NCBI RefSeq assembly: GCF_000376425.1
Contig: NZ_AQWL01000006.1
Location: 149,046 to 213,045, forward strand
From: Thiobacillus denitrificans DSM 12475
GTDB lineage: Bacteria; Pseudomonadota; Gammaproteobacteria; Burkholderiales; Thiobacillaceae
DNA: 64,000 nucleotides
Reading direction: 5' to 3'
The position numbers and the translations under genes were made by a program. Below, in pieces: positions 1-8,510 of this stretch. A model generated the notes under the pieces. It was not told the DNA's origin, made no database searches, and saw only the letters and a list, made by a program, of their open reading frames with translations. The stretch's first letter is position 1. Each line of letters starts with the position of its first letter.

Positions 1-91
1 CGGATGCAGTTTCCACCTGCGCCGTGGCGTCGGTTTCGGACAGGATGGAGCCGGCCTTGAAATGGCCGTCCTCTTCAAAAATGAGGTGCAT
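1..91 (-). CDS. RNB-type exoribonuclease, N-terminal fragment
   Basis: Only the first 30 codons are inside the window; the gene runs off the left edge. Translation from the ATG at 91 gives a start MHLIFEEDGHFKAG followed by a short beta-rich stretch ending VETAS. From memory this matches the opening of the RNase II/RNB-family exoribonucleases found in many betaproteobacteria, which degrade RNA 3' to 5' in the cytoplasm. No catalytic residue is visible in this fragment, so the call rests on the N-terminus alone. It follows the yqiA-like gene on the same strand with a 6-base gap, so the two are probably co-transcribed. Confidence 0.6.
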   Translation of the reverse strand, partial: MHLIFEEDGHFKAGSILSETDATAQVETAS

Positions 92-97
92 GAAAAA

Positions 98-655
98 TCA
101 GAAATCCAGAATGGTTTGGAAGTGGCGCTCGAACCCAGCGAAGCCGTGGTTGCCGCCGTCCTCGATGATCTGTCTGGCGCCCGCGTAGTAAGCGACGGCA
201 TCGCGGTAGTCGAGCACTTCGTCGCCGGTCTGCGCCAGCAGCAGATAGCGTTCGGGGCGGGTGATCGCGGTCACGTCGAGCGCAGCGAGTTCGGCCAGGT
301 GCGCCGCGGTGAGTTCCCATTTCTCGCCGCTGTGCCAATTGGTCTGCGGGCCGAGCGCGCCGCGCATCAGGACATGCGCATGCACCGCCGGATTGACCAG
401 TACTGCCTTCCAGTCGTGCTTTTCCGCCAGATACGTGGCGTAGAAGCCGCCCAGCGAACTGCCGACCAGGGTGACCGGGCCAGGCCGGCGCGGCACCAGT
501 TCCGCTTCAATCAGGGCGATGGCTTCGCGCGGGCTGTTGGGCAGCGCCGGACAATAGTAGTCGGCTGCCCGGCCGATAGCCGCTATGTGCTCGCCGAGCT
601 GGCGGGCCTTGCCGGACGCGGGGGAGGAGTTGAATCCGTGGAGGTAGGCGATCAT
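98..655 (-). CDS. yqiA: YqiA/UPF0227-type alpha/beta-hydrolase esterase
   Basis: A 185-residue cytoplasmic alpha/beta hydrolase. It opens with the family signature YLHGFNSSP (residues 4-12) and has the nucleophile elbow GSSLGG with Ser67. A late Asp in TGDEVLDYRD and a His in GGNHGF complete a plausible catalytic triad. Length and order match the YqiA family (UPF0227), which has esterase activity on short acyl or palmitoyl-CoA-like substrates; the natural substrate is unknown. The start is the ATG at 655; no clear Shine-Dalgarno is visible. It lies directly upstream of the RNB exonuclease fragment. Confidence 0.85.
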   Translation of the reverse strand: MIAYLHGFNSSPASGKARQLGEHIAAIGRAADYYCPALPNSPREAIALIEAELVPRRPGPVTLVGSSLGGFYATYLAEKHDWKAVLVNPAVHAHVLMRGALGPQTNWHSGEKWELTAAHLAELAALDVTAITRPERYLLLAQTGDEVLDYRDAVAYYAGARQIIEDGGNHGFAGFERHFQTILDF

Positions 656-765
656 CCGCGGATTTTACCGGGGCGGCCGGGATAACAGAAATTGTCGAGG
701 GTCGAACCGGTCACGCGCCGCCGCTCCCTCTGCGGAAACGGTGAGGGCGGGTACCCGGGGAAGAT

Positions 766-1158
766 TCATGATGGCAGTCGCCACGCGTCGAGCGCGGCTA
801 GCAGCTGGCTGAAAATGGCGTCTAGTTCACTGCCCAGGCCGTCGAGCTGCAGGTTGGCGTAAGGCTGGAACACGCGGGAAGCCGGGCGGTGGGCAACCCA
901 GGTCAGACCGTTTTCTGCATACAGATGAATGCGCAGAGGGATATCGATGCCGGCGGTTTTGTCGGTAGCCCACACCTTGACGGCATAGTCGGGGCGGAAT
1001 ACTTCGAGGATCTGGTCGGCCGGCACCGCGATACCTTTCTGGGCGCAGTTGGCCTGGCCGTTGATGTGCGCGACCAGGCCCATCGGGTAGGCCGCAATCG
1101 TGGCGATGAGTTTTTCGGCGGCCTCGGGGACGCTGAGCGAAACGGCAAAGTGGATCAT
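766..1158 (-). CDS. DUF302-family protein, cytoplasmic
   Basis: A 130-residue protein with no signal peptide. It has the DUF302 pattern: an N-terminal strand and helix (VSLSVPEAAEKL), a central strand, and the strand-turn IDIPLRIHLYAENG about residues 78-91. DUF302 proteins are small alpha/beta proteins of unknown function, often found in sulfur-oxidising or anaerobic bacteria. This copy lacks the two cysteines seen in the exported copies at 10806 and 34748. It stands alone and is transcribed divergently from cynS across a 436-base gap. Confidence 0.8.
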   Translation of the reverse strand: MIHFAVSLSVPEAAEKLIATIAAYPMGLVAHINGQANCAQKGIAVPADQILEVFRPDYAVKVWATDKTAGIDIPLRIHLYAENGLTWVAHRPASRVFQPYANLQLDGLGSELDAIFSQLLAALDAWRLPS

Positions 1159-1481
1159 GTCTTCTCCAGAGCGGGCTGTGGCAGACTAAGACCGGCATTA
1201 TCGAACCCGCACAGCGCCCGCACAAATGCGTGCTCGCCAGGGCTATAAATGGCAGGCATCGTATTGGCGTGGCCGGGCATGCTGGCACACTTCCTGTGTG
1301 AGCATACGGCGAAACCCGACGCAACGCCGAATCTCGCATCCAAAGGCGCGCCGCTTCAGGCGAAAGCGCGAGAAGCGCGCAACGAACCGGAGCGGACGCA
1401 TGCACTGGATTGGGGCGTAATGCGATAAAACATGGTGCATACGGACGTGTGAAGCCTGTTTTTAATTCGACAGGAGCGCCT
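1159..1481. other. Non-coding region between DUF302 gene and cynS leader
   Basis: I see no convincing gene here; the open frames are short, have no recognisable product and lie in several overlapping frames. The region must hold the promoters of the divergent DUF302 gene and cynS. Its one clear structure is an interrupted inverted repeat at 1279-1305, listed separately. Confidence 0.6.
1279..1305. promoter_or_regulatory. Interrupted palindrome, possible operator upstream of cynS
   Basis: Arms ATGCT (1279-1283) and CACAC (1286-1290) face GTGTG (1296-1300) and AGCAT (1301-1305), with a TTCCT centre and a 2-base bulge on the left side. There is no T-run on either side, so a terminator is unlikely. 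Its place between two divergent genes suits a regulator-binding site, but no regulator gene adjoins it. Function is inferred only. Confidence 0.35.
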
Positions 1482-1583
1482 ATGTCCGGCCCGGACAATC
1501 CATTCGACTCTGCTGAGTCAAGCCAACCCGAAAGGGAACCCCCTGCCGTTCGCCGGCAGTTTCATCCACCTCGTCAAGCATAA
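1482..1583 (+). CDS. Possible 33-residue leader peptide before cynS
   Basis: An ATG at 1482 has a good Shine-Dalgarno (AGGAG, spacing about 6) and opens a 33-codon frame that ends at TAA 1581-1583, 11 bases before cynS. The peptide is rich in Pro, Ser and Arg and resembles nothing I know. A small hairpin lies inside its coding sequence (arms 1543-1548 and 1554-1559, loop TTCGC). The strong ribosome site and the position suggest a translated leader, but chance cannot be excluded for so short a frame. Confidence 0.35.
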   Translation: MSGPDNPFDSAESSQPEREPPAVRRQFHPPRQA

Positions 1584-1594
1584 GGACCCTCATC

Positions 1595-2038
1595 ATGACC
1601 CGCACTGAAATCACCGACCTCATCCTCGCTGCCAAGCACAAGAAAGGCCTCAAATGGGCCGATATCGCCAAGAAGGTCGGCCAGAGCAAGGAATGGACAA
1701 CCGCCGCCCTGCTCGGCCAGATGACGCTCGACAAGAAACAGGCCGCCACCGTCGGCAAGCTGCTGGGCTTGCCGCCCGAAGCCGTCGACCAATTGCAGTG
1801 GGTGCCGTACAAGGGCAGCCTGCCGACCGCTGTTCCTGCCGATCCGCTGCTCTATCGCTTCTACGAGCTGATCATGGTGTACGGCACCACGATCAAGTCG
1901 CTGATCCACGAGGAATTCGGCGACGGCATCATGAGCGCGATCGATTTTTCGATGGATATCTCGCGGGTGGAGGACCCGAAAGGGGATCGGGTAAAGATTG
2001 TTTTGAACGGGAAGTTTTTGCCGTACAAGATGTACTGA
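1595..2038 (+). CDS. cynS: Cyanate hydratase (cyanase)
   Basis: A 147-residue cyanase, the usual length. It converts cyanate and bicarbonate to ammonia and CO2 (via carbamate) in the cytoplasm as a decamer. The N-terminal half is the XRE-like helical domain. The C-terminal half holds the catalytic set: Arg in LLYRFYELI, Glu in the following helix, and Ser in MSAIDFSM. The start at 1595 follows a weak purine-rich stretch (AAGGA). No cynT carbonic anhydrase or cynR regulator is adjacent, so cyanate use or detoxification is encoded here as a single gene. In sulfur oxidisers cyanase is often explained by thiocyanate or cyanate exposure; that link is inference. Confidence 0.97.
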   Translation: MTRTEITDLILAAKHKKGLKWADIAKKVGQSKEWTTAALLGQMTLDKKQAATVGKLLGLPPEAVDQLQWVPYKGSLPTAVPADPLLYRFYELIMVYGTTIKSLIHEEFGDGIMSAIDFSMDISRVEDPKGDRVKIVLNGKFLPYKMY

Positions 2039-2044
2039 AAAAAG

Positions 2045-2072
2045 GCCCCTCACCCGCTTGCGGGAGAGGGGC
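2045..2072 (-). terminator. Hairpin terminator after mpl, between mpl and cynS
   Basis: GCCCCTC (2045-2051) pairs with GAGGGGC (2066-2072), with an inner CCCGC/GCGGG stem. Read on the minus strand the hairpin is followed by a run of T, as expected for a Rho-independent terminator of mpl. On the plus strand no T-run follows, so it would only weakly stop cynS transcription. Confidence 0.7.
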
Positions 2073-2081
2073 TATGCACGC

Positions 2082-3482
2082 TTACGCATACCCCCCATAC
2101 CGATGCATCGGCGTCAGCACAATATCCTCGTGATAGTGGTGGCGCAGCGTGTCCAGCAGCTTGGCGTGGATGCCGCCGAAGCCGCCGTTGCTCATCATCA
2201 GCACGTGGTCGCCGGGGCGGGTGTCTTGCAGCAGCTGGCTGACGAGTTTGTCGAGGTTGTCGAACACGCGTGCCTTGGCCCCCAGCGGGGCCAGCACTTC
2301 GGCGGCATCCCAGCCGAGGGTGGCGCCGTAGCAGTAGACCTGGTCGGCGTCACTGAGGCTGGCGGGCAGTTGCGCTTTCATCACGCCGAGTTTCATGGTG
2401 TTGGAGCGCGGCTCCAGCACGGCAAGGATGCGCGCGCGCCCGACCTTTGCCCGCAGGCCTTCGACGGTGGTGGCGATGGCGGTGGGGTGGTGGGCGAAGT
2501 CGTCGTAGACGGTGATGCCGTGCACCGCGCCGCGGATTTCCATGCGGCGCTTGACGTTCTCGAAGCGGCTCAAGGCGTCGATCGCGGCGGCGGCGGGCAC
2601 GCCGGCGTGGCGCGCGGCGGCGATGGCGGCGAGTGCGTTCATGCGGTTGTGCTCGCCCAGCAGTTCCCAGTTCACCCGGCCCTGCCGGGCGCTGTTGAAG
2701 AAAACGTCGAAGCTGCCCTGGACATCGGCCTCGCCGGCGGTCCAGCCGCCGCTGCTGCCGAAGCGTTCCACCGGGGTCCACAAGCCGCGCTCGAACACGC
2801 GCTCGAGACTGGCTTCGCGGCCGTTGGCGACGATGAGGCCGTTGCCGGGTACGGTGCGCAGCAGGTGGTGGAACTGGGTCTCGATGGCGGCGAGGTCGGG
2901 GAAGATGTCGGCGTGGTCGTATTCGAGGTTGTTGAGGATGGCGGTGCGGGGACGGTAGTGGACGAACTTGGAGCGCTTGTCGAAGAAGGCGGTGTCGTAT
3001 TCGTCGGCCTCGATGACGAAGAAGGGGCTGTCGGTAAGCCGCGCGGAGACTTCGAAATTCTGCGGCACGCCGCCGATGAGGAAGCCTGGACGCAGGCGCG
3101 CATCGTCGAGGATCCACGCCAGCATCGCGGAGGTGGTGGTCTTGCCGTGGGTACCGGCGACGGCGAGCACCCACTTGTCGCGCAGGACATTGTCGGCCAG
3201 CCACTGCGGGCCCGAGGTGTAGGGCAGCCCGCGCTCGAGGATGGCCTCCATCAGAGGATTGCCGCGGGTGACGACGTTGCCGACGACGAAAACATCGGCC
3301 TTGAGGTCGGCCTGGTTGGCGCCGTAGCCCTCGATGAGGTCGATGCCGAGCGCGCGTAGCTGGTCGGACATCGGCGGATAGACGTTGGCGTCGCAGCCGG
3401 TGACGGTGTGGCCGGCTGCGCGCGCGATGGCGGCGACGCCGCCCATGAAGGTGCCGCAGATGCCGAGGATATGGAGGTGCAT
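2082..3482 (-). CDS. mpl: UDP-N-acetylmuramate:L-alanyl-gamma-D-glutamyl-meso-diaminopimelate ligase
   Basis: A 466-residue Mur-ligase-family enzyme of murein recycling: it joins recycled tripeptide to UDP-MurNAc in the cytoplasm. The N-terminus has the nucleotide-fold signature ILGICGTFMGG. The ATP-binding loop is AGTHGKTTTSAM near residue 110. The DEYD and HHPTA stretches are those of the Mur central and C-terminal domains. I chose the ATG at 3482 because the protein then begins MHLHILGICGT as in the family; the frame stays open to an upstream TTG at 3497 inside a short direct repeat. It is followed by a terminator at 2045-2072. Confidence 0.95.
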   Translation of the reverse strand: MHLHILGICGTFMGGVAAIARAAGHTVTGCDANVYPPMSDQLRALGIDLIEGYGANQADLKADVFVVGNVVTRGNPLMEAILERGLPYTSGPQWLADNVLRDKWVLAVAGTHGKTTTSAMLAWILDDARLRPGFLIGGVPQNFEVSARLTDSPFFVIEADEYDTAFFDKRSKFVHYRPRTAILNNLEYDHADIFPDLAAIETQFHHLLRTVPGNGLIVANGREASLERVFERGLWTPVERFGSSGGWTAGEADVQGSFDVFFNSARQGRVNWELLGEHNRMNALAAIAAARHAGVPAAAAIDALSRFENVKRRMEIRGAVHGITVYDDFAHHPTAIATTVEGLRAKVGRARILAVLEPRSNTMKLGVMKAQLPASLSDADQVYCYGATLGWDAAEVLAPLGAKARVFDNLDKLVSQLLQDTRPGDHVLMMSNGGFGGIHAKLLDTLRHHYHEDIVLTPMHRYGGYA

Positions 3483-3494
3483 GGTTTTAAGAGG

Positions 3495-3521
3495 CAAGGT
3501 TCAAGAGACAAGGTTCAAGAG
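3495..3521. repeat. Two direct copies of a 13-bp repeat upstream of mpl
   Basis: The sequence CAAGGTTCAAGAG occurs at 3495-3507 and again at 3509-3521 with one base between. It sits between the histidine kinase stop codon and the mpl start, where a ribosome site would be expected. It may have arisen by slippage. No function can be read from it. Confidence 0.7.
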
Positions 3522-3536
3522 GTGGAGCGCGGTGGA

Positions 3537-5471
3537 TTATCCCACGGCGGCGGCGCGCGCCTGCTGGATCAGGTGGGTGAGCAGGGCGCGCAGTTTGGCC
3601 GGGCGCAGCGGCTTGTGCAGCAGCGGAAATCCGGCGCGGCTGATGCGCAGGATGGTGTCGGGCGCCGTATCGCCGGTGACCAGGATGGCCGGGATGTCGC
3701 AGCCGAATTTTTGCCGCAGGCGGGCGATGACCTCGATGCCGTCGCTGTCGTCGGGCAGGCGGTAGTCCGACACGATGATGTCGGGCACGCGGCCGATGCT
3801 GTCGAGCCATTGCACCGCTTCGGCGGCGCTGTGGGCGGTGACCAGATCGATGTTCCAGTTGTCGAACAGCTCGGCCATGCCGCGCAGGATCGCGCTTTCG
3901 TCGTCCACCAGCAGCACCAGCGCATCGGCGGGGATTTGCCCGGGTGCGCTGGCGGCAGTGGGCGGCTGGACCAGGTGGGCATCGCCGCACGGTACGTCGA
4001 CGCTGAACATCGAGCCGTGGTCGGGGCGCGAACGCAATTCCACCCGATGCCCCAGCAGCCGTCCCAGACGCGAGACGATGGCGAGCCCGAGCCCCAGCCC
4101 TTTGCTGCGGTCGCGTGCCGGATTGTGCAGTTGCACGAATTCGTGGAACACGCTTTCCTGCTGCTCGGGCGGGATGCCGCGGCCGGTGTCGATCACGCTG
4201 ATGCGCACCATGCGGCCGCGGCGGCGGCAGCCTACCAGGATGCCGCCGTCGTCGGTATAGCGGATGGCGTTGGCGATCAGATTGGCCAGAATGCGCTCGA
4301 TCAGCAGCGGGTCGCTGTAGAGGGTGACGTCGCACGGGCGGAAACGCAGGTGCAGCTGCTTTTCCGCCGCCACCGCGCTGAACTGATGGTTGAGATCGAG
4401 CAGCATTTTCTGCAGCGGGAAATGCACCGGATGTGCTTCGATGACACCGGCGTCCAGCCGCGAAATATCCAGCAGCGCATTGAACAGCAGTTCCATCGCC
4501 GCAGTGGATGCTGCGATGTTGTCGATCAGGGTTTGCGCTTCAGGTGGCTGGTTACGCATTTTCAACGCCGCGACAAACAGCGACAGTGCGTGCAGCGGCT
4601 GCCGCAGGTCGTGGCTGGCGGCAGCGAAGAAACGCGATTTGGCCTGGTTGGCACGCTCGGCCATCTCCTTTCTCGTGGCGAGATCGGCGGTGGCATCGCG
4701 GATGCGTTTTTCCAGTTCGTCGCGATGTGCCTGCAAGGCTTCGGCCATGTTGTTGATTCCGGCTGCCAGCATACCGACTTCGCCTTGCGGCGGCAGTCGC
4801 GTGCGCACCGTGAGGTCGTCGCACCCCAGTCGCCCCACGACATGCCCGACATGCCGCAACTGCCCGGCCAGCCGGTTGGACAGCCGCCACGCCAGTGCGC
4901 CGGTGAGCGCCAGTGCCGCCAGCATCAACAGTGCGGCATGGATCAGCGAATCGCGCCTGAAGACACCGATCTGGCCGAGCGATACGCCGACTTCAACCTG
5001 CCCCAGCAGGCCGCCATCGGGCGCGGCAGGGATGGCAGCCAGGGCGGCGGCGGGCAACTCGGCGGCAGGCAAACGAATCGCGGCGTGTTGCCGGTGATGT
5101 TCATCCGGGTGGGCCATGCGCGGGGGACTGCCGGTGCTGGCGATGGGGTTGCCGTGTGCGTCGGCGACCCTGGCAAAGGACAGCTGGCTGTTGACGGCCT
5201 CGATTTGGAGCAGGCTGTGCACCCGCGCCGTGTCTCCGTTTGCCAGTGCATCGGGCAAGGCGTCGGCCAGGTGGCGGGCCGCGTTGGCGGCACGGACATG
5301 GAGGGTGTGTTCGGCGGTGGCAAGAGCCTGGGTGGTGAAGTGCGTCACCATCCCGAATTCGGCCAGCAGGGCGGGCAACAATGCAATGACCAGTATCCGG
5401 CTGCGGATGCTGGTCAGCAACGGGCGCTCGAACAGGCTGCGCAAAAATCTCGCGATGCGCTCAGGGCGCAT
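3537..5471 (-). CDS. Membrane hybrid sensor histidine kinase with C-terminal receiver
   Basis: A 644-residue two-component sensor. Order of parts: N-terminal transmembrane helix (about residues 20-42), an extracytoplasmic domain to about 175, a second transmembrane helix followed by HAMP, a HisKA dimerisation helix with His287 in ASHDLRQPLH, a HATPase domain with N, G1 (DTGRGIPP) and G2 (GLGLGLAI) boxes, and a receiver domain with phospho-acceptor Asp569 (VSDYRLP). The start is the ATG at 5471, which overlaps the stop of the upstream LuxR-type regulator, so the two are translationally coupled and very probably cognate partners. The input signal is unknown. Confidence 0.93.
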   Translation of the reverse strand: MRPERIARFLRSLFERPLLTSIRSRILVIALLPALLAEFGMVTHFTTQALATAEHTLHVRAANAARHLADALPDALANGDTARVHSLLQIEAVNSQLSFARVADAHGNPIASTGSPPRMAHPDEHHRQHAAIRLPAAELPAAALAAIPAAPDGGLLGQVEVGVSLGQIGVFRRDSLIHAALLMLAALALTGALAWRLSNRLAGQLRHVGHVVGRLGCDDLTVRTRLPPQGEVGMLAAGINNMAEALQAHRDELEKRIRDATADLATRKEMAERANQAKSRFFAAASHDLRQPLHALSLFVAALKMRNQPPEAQTLIDNIAASTAAMELLFNALLDISRLDAGVIEAHPVHFPLQKMLLDLNHQFSAVAAEKQLHLRFRPCDVTLYSDPLLIERILANLIANAIRYTDDGGILVGCRRRGRMVRISVIDTGRGIPPEQQESVFHEFVQLHNPARDRSKGLGLGLAIVSRLGRLLGHRVELRSRPDHGSMFSVDVPCGDAHLVQPPTAASAPGQIPADALVLLVDDESAILRGMAELFDNWNIDLVTAHSAAEAVQWLDSIGRVPDIIVSDYRLPDDSDGIEVIARLRQKFGCDIPAILVTGDTAPDTILRISRAGFPLLHKPLRPAKLRALLTHLIQQARAAAVG

Positions 5472-6090
5472 GCGGCAGACGTTGAATGGCGAGCACGGCC
5501 TCGGTCCGGTTGCTGGCGTTGAAGACGCGGAAAATCGCCGCAATGTGCACTTTCACCGTGCTTTCCGACATGGCCAGCATGTCGGCGATGGTCTTGTTGG
5601 CGCAGCCTTGCGCCAGCAGGCGCGCCACTTCAAGCTGGCGCACCGTCAGTCCGCTGTGCTGCAGGGCCCCGAAACCGGGGGGACCCACCGGGTGCAGGCC
5701 GCTCAGGCCGGTCGGTACATAGATGCCCCCTGACAGCACCTGCCGTACCGCGGCCAGCATGACCGCGGTAGAGGCCGCCTTGGGAATGTAGCCGAGCGCG
5801 CCGGCTTCCAGCGCGTGGTGGACGTCGTGCGGCGATTCCGACGCCGACAATACCATCAGTGGAATATCCGGGAAGCGGCTGCAAAACTGCGTAATACCCT
5901 GTGTTCCGGCGAAGCCCGGCATGTTCAGGTCGACCAGCGCCAGATCGAGGTCGGAATGCCGGGCGGCTCGCGCAAACAGGCTGGGGTAGTCGTGGGCGTC
6001 GAGGATTTCGACCGGCGGTTCCAGTTGGGCCAGCACCTGCCGCACCCCCTCGCGCACCAGCGGATGGTCGTCGGCCAAAAGGATTTTCAT
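5461..6090 (-). CDS. NarL/LuxR-family response regulator
   Basis: A 209-residue DNA-binding response regulator. The receiver has the acidic pair in ILLADDHP, phospho-acceptor Asp54 (LVDLNMPG) and a Lys near 104. The C-terminal third is a LuxR-type helix-turn-helix (LTVRQLEVARLLAQG, then TIADMLAMSESTVKVH). It is encoded first in a two-gene operon with the hybrid kinase, whose start overlaps its stop. A palindrome with a repeated arm lies 22-51 bases upstream and could be its own binding site. Target genes are unknown. Confidence 0.94.
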   Translation of the reverse strand: MKILLADDHPLVREGVRQVLAQLEPPVEILDAHDYPSLFARAARHSDLDLALVDLNMPGFAGTQGITQFCSRFPDIPLMVLSASESPHDVHHALEAGALGYIPKAASTAVMLAAVRQVLSGGIYVPTGLSGLHPVGPPGFGALQHSGLTVRQLEVARLLAQGCANKTIADMLAMSESTVKVHIAAIFRVFNASNRTEAVLAIQRLPHAP

Positions 6091-6111
6091 AAGGGCGCTC
6101 CCTGCGCTGCA

Positions 6112-6141
6112 GGAATTTTATTATGGCGGGAATTTTATTCC
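6112..6141 (-). promoter_or_regulatory. AT-rich repeat and palindrome upstream of the response regulator
   Basis: GGAATTTTATT occurs at 6112-6122 and 6129-6139 as a direct repeat, and the second copy extends to the perfect inverted repeat GGAATTTTATTCC (6129-6141). It lies 22-51 bases upstream of the regulator start in otherwise GC-rich DNA. A minus-strand CATAAT in the middle could act as a -10 element. It is a candidate promoter and autoregulatory site; binding is inferred. Confidence 0.45.
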
Positions 6142-6255
6142 GTTTCCCGGGTGAGCGTGGCTTTGTCGCGACTTCGCCCTACCGTGCTGCAGCACGGCCA
6201 CGACGCGTCCGCGCGTCACGTTCGCCCCAGAGCCGGCACCGGCCTGGCGGTCCGC

Positions 6256-6738
6256 CTATTTGCCGCGTACTTTGCGTATGCCTTCGTCGATTGCCGCTTC
6301 CAGGTAGCCGAAGTAATAGTCGGGCGACAGCAGGCCGACGATGGCTTCGCTGGCGTCGGCGCCCTTGGTGTCGAACACTTTGACGGTGGGCACCAGGAAT
6401 ATCTTGTTGGCTGCGGCGAACGCGCCTTCGGACGTGGGGGTGCCGTCGAATCCAACCAGCGGGGTGCTGGCGCCGATGGTGACTTCGCGGATGATGGCGC
6501 GGTTACGGTAGGCCGGATCCTTGTGCATCGGGATCAGATATTCGCGTTTGACGCGCTCGCAATACGAGCAGGCCGGGCTGGTGAAGACCACCAGAATGGG
6601 CACCTGGCGTTTGGCCGCAATACGCGCGTCGGCCTGGAAATTCTGTGCGTGAACCAGCCCGTCTGCCGCGCCGGCCGTGCCGGACAGCGTCATGCCCCAT
6701 GCTAAAATCAAGGCCCAGACTGCAATCAGTCGAGTCAT
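6256..6738 (-). CDS. Exported thioredoxin-fold protein (SoxW-like)
   Basis: A 160-residue protein with a signal peptide (about 1-24, ending TAGAA). A thioredoxin-like domain follows, with the redox motif CSYC in [11 protein letters not shown] near residues 54-62 and the cis-Pro loop [10 protein letters not shown]. This layout fits periplasmic thiol reductases of the SoxW/DsbD-dependent type, which keep cysteines of sulfur-oxidation proteins or cytochrome c maturation factors reduced. No sox genes are adjacent, so SoxW is only a resemblance. It is monocistronic and divergent from hemC. Confidence 0.85.
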   Translation of the reverse strand: MTRLIAVWALILAWGMTLSGTAGAADGLVHAQNFQADARIAAKRQVPILVVFTSPACSYCERVKREYLIPMHKDPAYRNRAIIREVTIGASTPLVGFDGTPTSEGAFAAANKIFLVPTVKVFDTKGADASEAIVGLLSPDYYFGYLEAAIDEGIRKVRGK

Positions 6739-6825
6739 CGTTATCGTCCCTGTCGTGGTGCGAACACATCGATATCATGCGTGTCGCGTCACCATTTGCC
6801 AATTAAATTGTTTACCTCTCCCGCC

Positions 6826-7746
6826 ATGCACATCCTGACCATCGCTTCCCGAGAAAGTGCCCTTGCCATGTGGCAGGCAGAGCATATCCGCGACCGCCTG
6901 CGTGCGTTGCATCCCGGCTGCAGCGTGAACATTCTGGGCATGACCACACGCGGCGACCAGATTCTCGACGTCACGCTTTCCAAAATCGGTGGCAAGGGCC
7001 TGTTTGTCAAGGAGCTTGAAGTGGCACTGGAAACCGGGCAGGCCGACCTGGCAGTGCATTCGATGAAGGACGTGCCGATGGAACTGCCGCCGGGATTCAT
7101 GCTGGCGGTGATCGGCGAACGCGAAGACCCGCGCGATGCCTTCGTTTCGAACCAGTACGAACGCCTGTCCGATCTGCCGCCCGACAGCGTGGTCGGCACC
7201 TCCAGCCTGCGCCGCGAAGCGCAGCTGCGCGCACGCTATCCGCACCTGACGGTGAAGCCATTGCGCGGCAACGTCGGCACCCGTCTGAAAAAGCTCGACG
7301 AAGGCCAGTTCGATGCGATCCTGCTGGCGGCTGCAGGCCTCAAGCGGCTCGGCCTGGGTGCGCGCATCAGGAGCCTGCTGTCCGTGGAAGACAGCATTCC
7401 GGCCGCCGGCCAAGGCGCACTCGGCATCGAAATCCGCAGCGACAACAGTGGCGTGGCAGCGATGCTCGCCGCGCTCAACCACCCCGAGACCGCAGCCTGC
7501 GTGCGCGCCGAACGCCAGGTCAGCCGCGTGCTGGGCGGCAGCTGCCAGGTGCCGCTGGGCGCGCACGCGGTGTTGCAGGACGGCAGCCTGGTGCTGAACG
7601 GCTTCGTAGCGAATCCGGACGGCAGCGGTTTCATCCACGATCGCGCCGAGGGCGACGCCGGCGATCCTGAAGCGGTCGGCCAGGCGCTCGCCGACAAGCT
7701 GCTGGCGCTGGGCGCACGCGCCATCCTCGACGCGTTGCCTGCATGA
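6826..7746 (+). CDS. hemC: Porphobilinogen deaminase (hydroxymethylbilane synthase)
   Basis: A 306-residue enzyme that polymerises four porphobilinogen molecules into hydroxymethylbilane for haem, sirohaem and cobalamin synthesis. It has the VHSMKDVP segment, the Arg-rich TSSLRREAQ segment, and Cys240 in LGGSCQVP, which carries the dipyrromethane cofactor. I chose the ATG at 6826, giving the usual [11 protein letters not shown] start; the frame stays open upstream to 6781. It is the first gene of hemC-hemD-hemX-hemY and its stop overlaps the hemD start by four bases. Confidence 0.97.
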   Translation: MHILTIASRESALAMWQAEHIRDRLRALHPGCSVNILGMTTRGDQILDVTLSKIGGKGLFVKELEVALETGQADLAVHSMKDVPMELPPGFMLAVIGEREDPRDAFVSNQYERLSDLPPDSVVGTSSLRREAQLRARYPHLTVKPLRGNVGTRLKKLDEGQFDAILLAAAGLKRLGLGARIRSLLSVEDSIPAAGQGALGIEIRSDNSGVAAMLAALNHPETAACVRAERQVSRVLGGSCQVPLGAHAVLQDGSLVLNGFVANPDGSGFIHDRAEGDAGDPEAVGQALADKLLALGARAILDALPA

Positions 7747-8510
7747 CGGGGCCGCTGGCGGGGCGCACCGTGCTTGTGACGCGGCCGACCCATCAGGCCG
7801 CCGTGCTGGCACAGGCGATCCGGACGGCGGGTGGCGCGGCATTCGAATTCCCCGCGCTCACCATCGAGGCGGTGCCGCTGGACGAATTGGCCGTGCCGCT
7901 CGCGCAGCTGGCCGCTGCCGACATCGCAATTTTCATCAGCCCCAATGCGGCGCAGTTCGGCATGGCGGCAATCCGCGCCGGCGGCGCGCTGCCGGCGGCG
8001 GCCCGGATTTTCGCAGTGGGGCCGGGCACCCTGCGCGCGCTCGCGGCGCAGGGACTCGACGGCGTCGTCACGCCGGACGGCCAGGACAGCGAAGCGCTGC
8101 TGGCGCTGCCGCAGCTGAATGAGGTCGCCGGCAAGCGGGTGGTGATCGTGCGTGGCGTCGGCGGTCGCGCATTGTTGGCCGACACGCTGCGCGCGCGCGG
8201 GGCGCAGGTGGATTTCCTGGAGTGCTACCGGCGCCTGCGGCCACAGGCGGATGCCGCAGCGCTGCTGGCATGCTGGCAGACCGGCGGAATCGACGCGGTG
8301 ACCGTGGCCAGTGCGGAGACGCTGCATAATCTGGCGGCGCTGCTGGGCGCGCCGGGCACGCCGCTGCTGCGGCATACCCCGCTTTTCGCCCCGCATGAGA
8401 AAATCGCCGAGGCGGCCCGCCGCTTTGGCATTGCTGACGTCATCGCCACGCCGGGTGGCGATGCAGGTCTGGTAGAGGGCCTGATTAACTGGTTCAGGGA
8501 CAATCAATGA
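7743..8510 (+). CDS. hemD: Uroporphyrinogen-III synthase
   Basis: A 255-residue two-domain protein of the HemD family. It closes hydroxymethylbilane into uroporphyrinogen III with inversion of ring D. Family features are the N-terminal [10 protein letters not shown], the [10 protein letters not shown] stretch and the C-terminal SAETLHNL. HemD is poorly conserved, but position right after hemC with an ATGA overlap makes the call firm. Its stop overlaps the hemX start. Confidence 0.94.
   Translation: MTGPLAGRTVLVTRPTHQAAVLAQAIRTAGGAAFEFPALTIEAVPLDELAVPLAQLAAADIAIFISPNAAQFGMAAIRAGGALPAAARIFAVGPGTLRALAAQGLDGVVTPDGQDSEALLALPQLNEVAGKRVVIVRGVGGRALLADTLRARGAQVDFLECYRRLRPQADAAALLACWQTGGIDAVTVASAETLHNLAALLGAPGTPLLRHTPLFAPHEKIAEAARRFGIADVIATPGGDAGLVEGLINWFRDNQ

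Noticed and set aside
2058-5522. Long plus-strand open frames (433 and 704 codons) opposite mpl and the histidine kinase
   Set aside because: They are antisense shadows of well-supported genes in GC-rich DNA; their translations are low-complexity and resemble no family.
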